From Symsagittifera roscoffensis (taxonomy: Eukaryota; Xenacoelomorpha; Acoela; Convolutidae): DNA of 64,000 bases. Below, in pieces: positions 35,729 through 46,808 of this stretch. A model generated the notes under the pieces. That model saw only the letters and a program-made list of their open reading frames with translations, was not told where the DNA came from and did no database searches. The position numbers and the translations under genes were made by a program. The stretch lies in assembly GCF_963678635.1 (NCBI RefSeq), contig NC_087063.1:37052540-37116539 (forward strand), given 5' to 3'. Every line of letters starts with the position of its first letter. Within the stretch, counting starts at the first letter, position 1.

Positions 35729-37059
35729 TGGGAAGTATGAGAGATGGTAGAGGTGGAATCAGTCTGGGATTGGGAGTGAATGGGTCGAAAGGGGGTAGAG
35801 AAAATGTTGATGGGCTGGGTTCGGAGTTTGCGAATTCGTCTGGGGTTTCTATGTCGGATTTCTTAATTTGGGAAATTGTATTGAAAACGGTGATATCTGA
35901 GTTAGCGTCACAATCCATGCCAAGTGAAGTGTTAATATGGGGTGACTCAGGTGGCGCGAAAGCAAAAAGTGAGATAATGGGAATTGGGTTTTGGAAATTG
36001 GCTGGATGGCAAATTGAACGGCGAAGGGCTGGATGGCAAATTTGTCGGCTCATCGTGGGCTTAAAAAACGATTGTTCTGAGATTGAAAACTTATTGTATG
36101 TGGTTGTTCGATTATTTGTTCATGTGTATCGTCGTTTGGAGATTGTTGTGTTACTATGTGTTGAATCGGACTTTGTATATGATTTGGTCTTGAATTTGCA
36201 ATATTTACGAGTGCTAATTTTCTGAAATTTCGTGGTACTAGCGATAATGGTTGATTGCAATTTAGACTTGGTAGTTGTGGTGCTGTGGGTAATGTGTTTG
36301 TATGTTGTTGTGATTCGTCATATGTGTTTAGTGTAGTCGAAATTTTTGTGTTGTATTCTTTTATTTGTGCATCTAAAAGTATTTTATTGATGGATGTGGA
36401 CAATATTCCAAAAAATCCTACAAAAGGTATGCGTGCTACGCTTGCTTGTCTATTTACTTGTGTGTGTATTGCACATGTGTTATAGATGCCTTTTAATAAA
36501 GAAAAAATAAATTCAATAAAATTAAACAATGCGTATAATATAGTCAATCTTTCTAAGATGTAATAGGGCCATCCTAGAATGGATAAGAGTTCGTTTTTTA
36601 GATTTACAAAACTAAAAATGTTGATTGGTGATATATCTTGTGGTCGGTAATTTTCACCGTTTAAATAAATATAATCTTTAATTTTTTCAAAATCCGCTGT
36701 AATCTTGTATGTAAATATCTGAAAATCCTGCTGTTTCTGCAGATTTACGTAAGTTTTGATCTATTGATTGTCGTTGCATAGTGTCCATTTTTGTAAGTAG
36801 TTCTTGAAATTGTTGTGTACGTATGTGGTGTTGTATGTCTGATTTTGAGTAGATGCCAATCTTGTAAATCGATAATTGGCTTTCTGGCAATAACTCTAAT
36901 GCTTTCAGGTGAAAATTTTTTTAGTGGTGGCATTAGTGTCGGATATGGTGTGAGTAGATAGTATTTTTAGTGGTGACATTAGGGTTGGATATGGTGTGAG
37001 TAGATAGTATCTTCGTCGGGATTTAATTGTACAACCTTGTGGCTATTTTTTGATCCACA
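35729..37059. repeat. 1.33-kb tandem repeat, unit 3
   Basis: The unit contiguous with the envelope N-terminal half, so the original copy. It ends at CATGGGGCTG (37,059), which shares TGGG with the unit start: a 4-bp microhomology at the duplication junction. It differs from units 1 and 2 near 36,030, where GGCTGGATGGC replaces GGATCCAA. Confidence 0.9.
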
Positions 37060-38590
37060 TGGGGCTGTTGTATCCCATAAATAAATTTTTCTTGGAAGTG
37101 TATCAACAAAATATACTTTAATTTTGTAGAATATTGGGATTCATTTATAACATCGTTTATCTTCAAAAACGTATAAAGGTGATATTTTTTGATACAAGTG
37201 TAATACCATAAAATGTTGCCTTCATAATCAATAAAGTTTGATCTATTTCCGGATAGTAAATATCCTGCATATGGTATTTTAAGAACTGCTAGTGCTAGTG
37301 ATTGTAGAGTTTGTGTTCTTTCAAGCTCACATAATTGATGTAGTGTTTCTAATTCTGATAATGACATTTCTTGAAAAATTCTGCTTATTGTGTAATCTAA
37401 TTTCATGTCTAAATGTATGTCATAATGAATTGCGCCAAAATGTGTGCTGTACATAAGTGATAGTTCTTGTAATTGTGTACTTTCTGTATCTCGTGGTTTT
37501 ATTTTCCCCCAATTCGTTCTGTTGTCTTAAGTTTACTAAAACGTAAGAGTTTTCATCAGTGAATGAGCGAGTTATGGCCATCGAGTGTACGATTAAGTTT
37601 CCTGTATTCATCTCAAAACCATTTTCGTATTCGACAAGAATTTCTGAATATTGTGTTTTGTAAATTGGCTTGTTGTATTTACATGCAAGTTCTGTTTCTG
37701 GGTATATTTGAAATTGTGTTAGTTTATTTTGTATGCTGTGGATGTTTCTAAATTTATGATTTACATTTCTGATCTGGTCAGGGTTTACATCTTCATATGA
37801 AATTGATTCAATAAAATATTTTAAGTGAAATTTAGTCAATCTTGCGTGTATTTTTGCTACTTGAAAAACTGTACAGGTTTCTTCGGGAAATCATACAATG
37901 GTTGCCTGTGTGCGTGTTGTAGGATCGCAATATCCTTGGTCGTTTTTGCAAGGGAGTCTAATTCCTTGATGAAGAATTGTATCGTCTTTTAAGTCGCGTG
38001 TAAGTTGTTTTTTTTTCAAGTTGTGTTTTCCGATCAAAAAACATTATCTCTTGGTATCCTTTATTTTTTGTGTCTGCTTTGCAATTTGAGGGATTATTTA
38101 TTCCAATGCGTGGTATCCAATTTTTATCATGAAGATAATATGTTAATCTTCCGTGTGCTCCATGAAAGGGGAATTTTGTATCTTGTCGTATGTGGCCTTG
38201 GTGTTTTTCAAGTTCGGCTTGATGTGCTATGTCTGGGAAAAATTAAAAATTTAGAAGTTTTCTGTTTGCGCCTGTGTTTGGTGTAAGGTTTAGTCGCTTA
38301 AGTTCGTTTTTACAGCCTTGAGGGCTGAGATGTAGTAATCTTTCGATGTTACTTTGATAGAAAGGTTCATGTTCTAGTCTGTTTTTATTTCCGTTCGAAA
38401 CTTGTGAACAGTGTACTTTCTTTTCGGAAAATGTGGCTGTAAACTTGTATCCTGTTAGTGTTGTTGCTCGAGCTTTTGAGTATAATGTAGCTACTACATT
38501 TGTGGTTTCTATAGCCTGTGGTTCGGATTCACATTGTATTACTTGATTTATAGCATGTTTGTGCAATGTTTTTTTGTTCGTTTTCTTCAC
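36050..38590 (-). pseudogene. env: Envelope-glycoprotein-like region (broken)
   Basis: Pieces in different frames, read leftwards: 38,243-38,590 (Cys-containing ectodomain-like N-terminus), 37,420-37,839, 37,023-37,454, 36,687-36,890, and the C-terminal piece 36,050-36,547. The last holds a long hydrophobic stretch (TILYALFNFIEFIFSLL) followed by a Gln/Asn/Pro-rich tail ending at 36,050. The equivalent piece in unit 2 (34,716-35,324) shows the whole membrane segment, roughly residues 23-59. Position after pol, scattered Cys, a C-terminal membrane anchor and a cytoplasmic-like tail fit a retroviral-type envelope. Cysteine spacing in the N-terminal piece is reminiscent of class III fusion proteins, but that is only a hint. 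At least four frame breaks make this copy non-functional. Confidence 0.55.
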
Positions 38591-39056
38591 AATCGTAGTG
38601 TGTTACTAATAAATCCTGAGGTCCTCTGCGAGAAGGATTCTGGCGTGGTTCGGAAAAAAAAGAAAAAGAAGGTGTTGAAATTTGAAAATTCTTAAAATAT
38701 ACATGTGTATGATAATCCTGAGTATGGGTTATAAAAGGTTATATATCCGATTGTCTTTTTTGTATATCTATCGTATTTATAGATTATTTCTGTTGTTATA
38801 AATGGGGAGGTAAAAATTGAGCTGGATGTTGAACAATGTTGAACAATGGATGTTGAACAATGTTGTTTAGTCTTACTGTAAGTTCGAATTTTAGTGTGAG
38901 ACTGCTTTGTTGCAGTATTTGGATGTTATGTTCTTGTATATCTTTGTGGGTATCGTGTCGATATTGTATTCTATTTAGTGCCCAATTATGAAGTCTGCTA
39001 CTTTCTTGATGCTGACCAAGTAATGGTGGGGGTGTTACGAATGTGTTCCAATCTAA

Positions 39057-39818
39057 TCAGTGTGGTATATTATGAGATGATTGTCCTGGATATCGTGAAT
39101 CAAGATTTGTAGGAAGGTTTAGTGGAAAAGTTGGTGGTAATATCTGATTTAAAGAAGGTGTTGAAGGAAGGGAAAGTGTTTCGGGTGATTTTGATAAGGT
39201 TGTATCGAATGAAACATCAACTGGGTTGTTTACCGAATTTGGTTCACCGTGAGGGTATTTGTGCGTTACCCAATATGGAAGACGTTCTGTGGTTGCTGGG
39301 GGATTAAAAGGGTTTTCTCTAATTTGTTCTGATGTGGGGGTTGAACCTAAGTAGTCAGATGGAATATTTGAAGTGCTTTGTTGAGAAGCGGTTGGAGGTG
39401 TATCTGATATTGTGCTACTAGTAAGGTCTAATGGATTTGATATTGGCAATTGAGGTATATTAAATTGAACTCTCGGAGTTTGAAAATTTCTGTTTTGTCT
39501 AGGATGTATAATTTGTCTATTTATTTCGAGTGTGTTTTGTTTTTGGCTGAGGTGTCTTACTCTGATCAGGTCTTGTCGTAGATGTGGGTAGATGTTATAT
39601 GTTGGTTCGTATTGTGGTTCACTTAAAATTGCTTGGCGGACAACTGGTTCTAATAGTTCAGATAATCGTGCGTGTCTTTCTTCAAAAGTATATGGATTTT
39701 CTAGAAAAGAAAAGCGTGTAGATGAACAGGGATTTTGGGTACTTGTGGGTGTTGTTGGATTTTCTTGGGACGTTGTTGGTGGGGGTTGTTGATGTGTTTG
39801 GGGGTTATTGAATAGCAA
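39057..39818 (-). CDS. Proline-rich ORF between pol and env, unknown
   Basis: 253 codons uninterrupted, one of the cleanest frames in the element. Pro-, Ser-, Thr- and Asn-rich ends (start MLFNNPQTHQQPPPTTSQEN) flank a short helical-looking part (FEERHARLSELLEPVVRQAI). No signal peptide or membrane segment. Composition resembles the proline-rich ORF at 32,990-33,391. It could be an accessory protein, or the N-terminal extension of the envelope polyprotein if a frame break near 39,050 is recent. I recognise no family. Confidence 0.5.
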   Translation of the reverse strand: MLFNNPQTHQQPPPTTSQENPTTPTSTQNPCSSTRFSFLENPYTFEERHARLSELLEPVVRQAILSEPQYEPTYNIYPHLRQDLIRVRHLSQKQNTLEINRQIIHPRQNRNFQTPRVQFNIPQLPISNPLDLTSSTISDTPPTASQQSTSNIPSDYLGSTPTSEQIRENPFNPPATTERLPYWVTHKYPHGEPNSVNNPVDVSFDTTLSKSPETLSLPSTPSLNQILPPTFPLNLPTNLDSRYPGQSSHNIPH

Positions 39819-39847
39819 TTTTGAAAAATTTCTAAGAGTGGAATTTC

Positions 39848-40039
39848 TTATGATGAAAATTCATGTTTATTCCAATATTTTTCAATAAAAAGAAATAAAA
39901 GAATGGTAGCTAATGCGAATATGATGAGTGCTTTTTTTTTAATAAAATCACATATTGTCATTTTGAGTGATGTTAAAAATGTGAGAAAGATTACAAATAG
40001 TAGAAAAACATCGGTTCTATCAAAAATATTGCGAAACAT
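39848..40039 (-). CDS. Small membrane-protein ORF (63 aa), unknown
   Basis: Starts MFRNIFDRTDVFLLFVIF and has two hydrophobic stretches (about residues 11-25 and 37-52, ALIIFALATILLFLFI) separated by a short charged link with Lys-Lys-Lys. It ends 29 bp before the proline-rich ORF. It could be a signal/anchor exon for the downstream ORF or a separate small membrane protein. The length is short enough to be chance, although the two membrane-like segments are clear. Confidence 0.35.
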   Translation of the reverse strand: MFRNIFDRTDVFLLFVIFLTFLTSLKMTICDFIKKKALIIFALATILLFLFIEKYWNKHEFSS

Positions 40040-40949
40040 TTAAATAGTTATTAAATTATCGTACCTGAGGAGGTTATCAAGAATTTTGGAAAGGTATATG
40101 TATATTTCGAATAGGGAATAAAAAATTATAAAAATGTTGCAAAAAATTATTCAAAGAATTTTTAAGGTTTCTTAGGGAGATGTATACTTCAAATAAGGAG
40201 TAGAAAATTAAATAAAGATTGCAAAAGATTATGAAGAGATTATTAAAGTTCCTATGAAATCGGTTAAAATTATTGTTAAAATTTTTAGGAGGTTTGAAAA
40301 ATTAGTGAAAAAGTTTGAAAAGATTTGTTTAAATTTGGTGACTGTTGTTGAAAGAAACATTTACGAAAAGATTTGGTTTGTCGAATCTTTTTAAATTTTT
40401 TTGTGGCTAAAATCGAGTGTGGTCGAAATACTTATTGGTTTTTTGGCAAGTGGGTTGGGTTTTGTCAAAAGTTGTTGAGGGGTTATCTCGAGGTGTCGCA
40501 AAGGTCTTCTTATTTTTGTTTTTATTTATGGAGCAATTGGGGGTGTCCAAGAAAAAATTGTACTTTAGGCTAAATGATCATGTGCTTTCTGTTCTTTAGG
40601 CTAATTTAATATTTTTGCTTGGAGTGTTTTTGAGTTCTAGGTTGGGAAAATATTGTTGATCTTTGTTTTGCTTGATAAGGAAAGGTTGTAATACTAAGAT
40701 TGTATTTATTTTAGTTGTCATTTTGTAGCGGTTTGCTCTCTTTTGAGGTCTTGAAGTTATAGTTATGCTTAGAGGTGAATGTGTGTCCGCTAACAAAATC
40801 GTGTCACTATAAAAAAAATCGGTGATTCGGAATGATTTCTATTGGCTGATTTTGAACTAGATCTATTCTAGTGTTTTTCACCATGTTATTTTGAAAATGT
40901 GTACGCTGAAAATAACTAAAAAGAAGATAATGAAAAATGAAAATGAAAG

Positions 40950-42480
40950 TTATTTTTGAAATTCAACTTTCTTCAGTATTTTAGATTGTGGAATGAAGGT
41001 TTTATAGTTTTTTCTTGGCTGACTTCTAAATTGTGATGATTCTCTATGTTCAGATTTTTTGTTTTGATCTTGTGGTAGGATTTTTTTTGTCATTTTTCTA
41101 TGTTTTCTTTCTTTTTCAGATGTTTGTGTTTTTTGTTTAGGGGATGTTCGGCGAACTAATTCTTTTTGTTGGTCTGTTTTTGAATTCATTTGTTCATTAG
41201 TGTGTTGGTTCAGTTCATTTTCTGAATTGTTTTGAACAATTTTTAATCCTGTGAAAGAATATAATTGTGTTAATTCACGGAGTGCGTATTCTTTTGGGTA
41301 ATAGAGTAAAAGATTATTTCGATGTTGAACAGTTTTTTTTTACTTGTGTCAACAAGTTTGTGGGTTACATCAGTGGATTTATCAATCATTTGATATGGTC
41401 CTTTTCGGAGTGGTGGTAACTTTTTAAATATTCCTTTTTGTGTTGTAAAATTGGGAATTAAAACAAATGTTCCAATTTTTAAATCTGCTGCTGGCTTAAA
41501 TCGTGAACTGATTTGATGATTTATGCTTTGTCTTTGTAACAATTTTTTTGTCATTTTCTGATAAATTTCGTTATGGTTTTTATCTCTATTTAAAATCCAT
41601 TCGGTGTGTGTACCGGAAGCTAATTTTAAAATTTGTGGATGATGAAAGTGGTCTTCATCATGGGTTTGTAATGTTAAGTTATTGAATGTTATATCATGGG
41701 TTTGTAATGTTAAGTTATTGAATAACAAATTGAATGTTTGTTTGGTTGACAATAAACTTGTGCATTTTTATGCGCGTTTGCTGTGAACTTTTTTGGTTTA
41801 CGTGGTTTTTGATTAAAAACCATTTCATATGGTGACATTTCTAGTGTTGTTGCAATTTGTGAATTATATGATAAGGGCAATAATTTTACATCTGTTGACC
41901 CGTCAGTGTATCGTGTATCATTTCGATTAATGATACATCTGAGATGAACGGTTCATACCTTCGACAAATCCATTTGTCCAAGGTGCATGAGATGTACGTG
42001 GTTTGTGTTTAATGTTATATAAGTGGCATACTGGATTATTTCGTTATTAATAAACTCAGTGCCATTGTCTGTGACTAGTATTTCGGGTAATCCGAATTCA
42101 GCTATCCAGTGTTCGTAGAGTGTTGTACATGCCTAGTTAGCATTTCGATGGGGTACTGGAATAAATGCTACATAGTGTGTAAATGCGTCAGCAATTACCA
42201 TTATATATGAGTTTCCTTCTGAGGATGGTGAAATTGATCCTTTTGTGTCAAATGATATTCTGTGATTCGAATATAGACTTTGTCCTTTAAAATCTTGTTT
42301 TTCTGCGATTTGTTTTTGATTTGGATAGGGTTTATTTAATTGGCATATTATACAATCATTGCATAATACTTTGATCCAAATTGGTGCTTTGGGGAAATAA
42401 AAAACTTTTGGATAAAGTTAAGTATGTCTTTTCTGATCCTGAATGTCCTTTAGTGTGGAGGGTATGTGAAGTATTGAATG
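40950..42480 (-). pseudogene. pol: Integrase and basic pol C-terminus, central element
   Basis: Read leftwards: a zinc-binding-type region near 42,480-42,330 (HTxxxxKGHSGSEKTY, then CNDCIICQLNKP); a catalytic core with the first Asp in ISFDTKG (about 42,247), the second in VTDNGTEF (about 42,069) and the Glu in TNGFVEGMNR (about 41,960); and a GPY/F-type C-terminal domain (LRKGPYQMIDKSTD) in the 160-codon frame 41,270-41,752. A Lys/Gln-rich tail (40,950-41,189) follows after one frame change. All DDE residues are encoded, but frameshifts and stops between them break the protein. A 36-bp in-frame duplication lies at 41,661-41,732. Confidence 0.85.
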
Positions 42481-43255
42481 ATATTAACATCGTACTTAAG
42501 AGTAGACATGGTACTTTAAAAATAGGTGTTTGATATTCTAAAATGTCTGTGTTTTCACGTATAGTAGTATTATTGAATTTTCGGAAGTATCTAACGAGTG
42601 TTTTGTTTCCTAAGATTGTGGTATCAGCTTTGGTTGGCTTAGTTTTGTATTTGTGCCATGATTTTATCTGTCTGATGACGGGGTCTGGGTTTTGGTATTT
42701 TTGTAATAATTCCAGTTGTTGGTAGGAAAACGTTTTCTACTTCTATTTTTGATAGGGGTATGGTGTCAAGTTGGTCATGTAGATTAAAAACTTGATTTAT
42801 CGTGTATTTTGAATCATTTGGTAACGGTCCTGATAAATTTATGGTATCAGTTAGGTTTTCCTTTTCTATTGAAGGGAATGGGTCCTTCTTATGTGGTTCT
42901 TGTTTAATTCGTTTTTGTTAATATTATTTTTGATCCATTGTGAATATGGAATCGGCTTGAATGTAGATGTACCTAACAAATCAACTTCATAATGGTTGTT
43001 TTGATAATCTAAATAGAGGGGAAAATGTTATAGGTTGTTTATTTGTGATTGTTCTAAGTCAATTGTTACTGCATATTTACATTCTAATTGTGGTGAAGTT
43101 TCATCTTTTGCGAGATCGAATTTGATAATTTGTGGTTTTTCAACTGTTGTTTTTCTTGTTGGTAGTTCAGGTGTTGTATATCTTCGTAACTTTGGAAATT
43201 TCATTAGGATTAGTTGAAATCTATAAACTCTATGGTTTGGATTTGATTTTTGAGT
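42481..43255 (-). pseudogene. pol: RNase H to integrase linker, degraded
   Basis: Sequence joining RNase H and integrase. The minus strand shows broken pieces of a Lys/Asn/Thr-rich linker in several frames, without a long open frame. Short plus-strand frames here (42,543-42,725 and 43,035-43,217) are chance. Confidence 0.55.
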
Positions 43256-43572
43256 TTAAAAAATTATGATAGGTTTGTGGTCTGTAAATAAAACTGTTGG
43301 ATGTTTTGATCCAAGTATCAAAAATTCATGTTCTGTTAGAGTGTGTATGATAGCTGTGCATTCTCTCATAAGAGTAGAGAGTCGTAATTCAGCTTGTGTA
43401 AATAGGCGAAAATTTGCTGATATAAGATCCATTTTATTTGTTCCATTTTGGGATTGTAATAATGCTGCACCGATGCCAAAATTTGAAGCATCACACATTG
43501 CATAAAATGATTGATGAGGATCTGGAATATGATTTGAAATTTGATCAGTGAGAAATTTTTTGATTTATTCAA
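43256..43572 (-). pseudogene. pol: RNase H domain, central element
   Basis: CDASNFGIGAALLQ (first catalytic Asp), then ELRLSTLMRECTAIIHTL (Glu) and VLFTDHKPI (Asp), all in the frame 43,256-43,498: a typical Ty3/gypsy RNase H core. The upstream piece 43,366-43,572 is in another frame, so a frameshift near 43,490 separates it from RT. Confidence 0.85.
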
Positions 43573-44920
43573 ATCGTGTTTGATGTTCTGTTGTCCATTT
43601 AAAATTCTTTTGTTTTCTAAGAATATTATAGAATGGTCTTGAGTATAATTGCATTTTATATACGTATTTACTTAAGAAATTTAACATTCCAAGGATTTCT
43701 TGGTTTTTCTTTTTATTTGTAGGTGGTTGGAGTTTTTGAATTGCATCAATTCGTGATTTCAGTGGGGTCATAGTGTCTTTTTCTATAATGTGTTCAAAAA
43801 ATTTTACGCGTGTTAAAAAAATGTTATTTATCTGGGACTGCTTTCATGTTTTCGTTCTGTAAAATTTGATGATATTTTTCTAGAACTAAGAACTTTTAAT
43901 CTTTTGTTAGTGATTGCATAAATACATTGTCTAAGTATGTGATTGCATTTTTATTGAGTCTGAGTGGTCTAAAAATTTTGCTCATGAATGCTGAGAATGC
44001 TGCTGGTCCTATGGATATTCCATAGAATGTTCTTTTAAATTCGTATTGTTGATTTCCAATAACGAATTGTGTTAATCATCGTGATTGCTCATCTAGTTGC
44101 CTTTGTTTACATGCACTATTCATGTCTGCGTTTGTGAAGTATTTACCATTTATCTTTGTTAAAATTACTTGAATTGGTTCTATTGGCCAATTACATTTAG
44201 ATTCATCAAAAAGTGAATTGAGGTATCTAGCGTCTAAAACTATTTTTAGTGATTCGCCTTTAGCGAGAATAATGACAGGGTTAAGAAAGTTGTTTCCTTT
44301 TGGTTGTTTTTCTTTTTTTTTACTGGAGATATGATTTCGTATTGTTCTAGAATGTCAAGTAATCTATTGATTTTGTCATGTAAGTGAATTGGTACTTTGC
44401 TTGCTCTTTGTTTTTTGAATTTATTTTTCCAACGTCAAATTTAGATGTTGCATAAACTGTTGGATATCTTAACAGTAAATCGGCAAATTTCTCAAATTCA
44501 TGTTGTATTATTTGAGAGTGTTGAAAATTGAGCATTGTTAAGAATTTTTATTGTTGTTTTGTATAGTGTGATATTTTGAATGTTGGTTGAAATTAAGGTG
44601 TTTTTCGTGAAATAGACTGTGTTCCTTTTTTCATTGCTTATTATATTATTTATTGATAATTCGTCATCGAGAATTGTTGATTGACATATGTCTAGTAGTT
44701 GTAATATATTAATTACTCTGTATGCTACTTCTTTTGTAGGGGAAGTTGTTGCTTTGGTTTCACAATATCCAAGGAGTCCTAAAGAAAGGGTGATTTTGTA
44801 TGGTGAATTATTATAAACATGTAGAGAAAAAATATCGGAGGTTGAGTTTTTCATGCATTTTATGGATGAAATTTTTACTCTAAAAAATTTGTGAATTGGT
44901 CTAAATTCAAAGTCAGACAT
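43565..44920 (-). pseudogene. pol: Reverse transcriptase domain, central element
   Basis: Motif A region: VLDARYLNSLFDESKCNWP followed by FTNADMN. Motif B region: FYGISIGPAAFSAFMSK. The motif C box is at 43,926-43,937 and reads TYLDNVFMQS rather than YLDD. The thumb/connection is at 43,565-43,771 with MLNFLSKYVYKMQLYSRPF. The piece at 44,498-44,920 is the linker before RT, matched by 14,585-14,860. Stops and frameshifts near 43,800, 44,080 and 44,340 break the frame. The second catalytic Asp of the box is Asn, which alone should abolish polymerisation. Confidence 0.85.
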
Positions 44921-45002
44921 ATAGAGATTGTGTCTATTTTGACTTTTGTCGTATTGGTGAACTTGTTTAATCGGAAATTCGTAATTGTATCCTGAGGGTG
45001 GT

Positions 45003-45440
45003 TTAAGATGTTTTTTTTTTATTATAGATGGGGTAAAATTTTGAAAAGAATTGTGGTTGTTTGTTCATTCTTTGAAAGAACGTTAAATCAGTGTTCTGCA
45101 TTCTTGTATATCTATCTTTTATATTAATTTTGCTGTCTAGTATATTAATAGTTGGTATGTATTTTGTGATGAATGGAATTCCATTAAAATTGTGCTTTAT
45201 ATCTGTGATATGGAAGGTTTGCTTAAATGGTTTATGTAGGAGTTTGTTTTGTTCCATTGTTTTAGTGGGAACGAGGAAAAATTGAATTTTTCCATAATTT
45301 GTTAAGGTTGAGGCTTGTGCTGTTGCTAGTCTACAGGCTGTTTTTACAGGTGTTAATTTCGGGTGTATAATTTTGATTTCATTCCAAGTTGGAATCATAA
45401 TGATATTCGATTCTGCTCCAGAGTCTATTAAAAATCTGTT
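45003..45440 (-). pseudogene. pol: Aspartic protease domain, central element
   Basis: FLIDSGAESNIIM at about 45,395-45,434 is a retropepsin active site of the D-S/T-G-A kind (codons for DSGA at 45,414-45,425). About 75 residues on, IPTINILDSKINI occupies the place of the conserved ILG strand. The frame is open from 45,003 to just upstream of the active site, where a TGA stop follows CCT. No Met precedes the motif, as expected for a protease made within a polyprotein. The last residues (NKKKTS) run into a T-rich tract. Confidence 0.75.
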
Positions 45441-45669
45441 TCAAGGTCCGGTGATTGAAATTCTTTACTTTTTGGATTTTCTAAAAGAAAGGGGATTGTC
45501 TAATATTTTTCTTTTGGTGGTTTTTTGGTATATTTTGGTAAATAAGATTTGTACTAGAACATGGTACTTGTTCTTTTTCAGGTTCGTGTAATGTCGTTAC
45601 ATCATTTACCATTTGCTTGATTGATATTTTACTACTTCTAGGTTTAGTGTGATAGTCTAAAAGTAATTC

Positions 45670-46620
45670 CTAATGATTTTCGTAGATATTTGAACAAAAA
45701 GGTTGTTCATATGTAATGGTTGCATAACCATTTTCAACTTTTATCATGTTGACTAAAATTGCGTTTTCTGTATCACTTTCACTCTCTGTAGATTCACAAT
45801 TAATGTGATTTAATAGTAATTCAGTAGTTTCTGTGTTATCAATACCAGGGGGGTCTGAATTTGTTTGTTCAGTTGTTTGTTCTTGAATTATTTGTCTCTG
45901 ATGTTTTGGTGTAGTACTTCTATACTTGTTTTGAGAATCTGGATAACGTGTGTTATTTCTATTAGGTGATTGAGAGTGATTTCTTTGTATATTGTTATAG
46001 TTTGAATTCCTATTTTGTGAATTTTCTCGTGATCTATTTTGATAATTGTTATAAATAGAACTTTGTTGATTTGATCTGATGTTTGAATAATCTCGTGATC
46101 GATTATTATATCGTTGATTTCGATTATTGGAATAACCTCTGTTTCTATTGTTGGAATAATTTCTATGTCTTTTGTACGATGAGTTTCTTGATCTGGCATT
46201 TGAATAGTGTCTATTCCCAGAACAGGAACGGGAACTGGTATCAAACGAATACTTCGTTCTATTTGAGTTTGATCGTGAATAATTACTTCGATATTGAGTA
46301 TTTCGACTGTGTGATCGACTATATTTGTGTTGTGAGGAACTTCGTGAACTTCTTTGATCTGATGATCTACCTCTGTAAGTAGAGTTATAAGGAGATTGGT
46401 TTCTTGAAAAATTTGAGCTTGTTGGGAGTGGTTTTCTAGAGCTATTATTACTGTGAATATTTTTAATTGGTAGGTTTTGATCTTTTTTCATGAATTGATA
46501 AAATGAATTGTTTAGTTCTTTGTACTTTTGTGGTTTATTCTGATTGTCTTGTTGTTTTTGTCTGCATTCAGCGATGCTATGTCCGTATCTTCGAAATTAG
46601 TTAGACTATTTTTTTATGAT
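45670..46620 (-). pseudogene. gag: RS-rich nucleocapsid-like C-terminus of gag
   Basis: The frame 45,670-46,491 (273 codons) is packed with Arg-Ser, Tyr-Ser-Arg and Arg-Asn repeats (for example SSQHKYSRSHSRNTQYRSNY), then turns acidic (STESESDTEN). It is probably RNA-binding. Just upstream, 46,560-46,605 encodes RRYGHSIAEC, the second half of a CCHC zinc knuckle. The codons where the first two Cys are expected read TCT and TTT, and a stop lies between them, so the knuckle is destroyed. Overlapping frames on both strands are shadows. Confidence 0.65.
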
Positions 46621-46808
46621 GGTTTAACTTCAAAATTTGGATTTTTCTCATATATATTCAAACTTCAGTGATTTGTTTGGGTAAACCTGTTTCTGAGTTA
46701 AGTATATTATTAATTTGTGTTGTTGTTGTTTGGATATTATTAACATATTGTAATTTGAAATTTTCTGTTTATTCTAGTTTCATAGTGATTTCTAGTTTCA
46801 TGGTGGTT

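Noticed and set aside
33006-36225. Glycine-rich plus-strand frames (for example 33,006-33,401 and 35,719-36,225)
   Set aside because: They are antisense shadows of the Pro/Ser-rich minus-strand sequence and exist three times only because the unit is triplicated. Reverse-complemented proline codons give glycine codons.
38243-38590. Firm assignment of the envelope-like region to a named virus family
   Set aside because: Only Cys spacing and overall layout support it, the frame is broken, and no search could be run. Kept as a hint.
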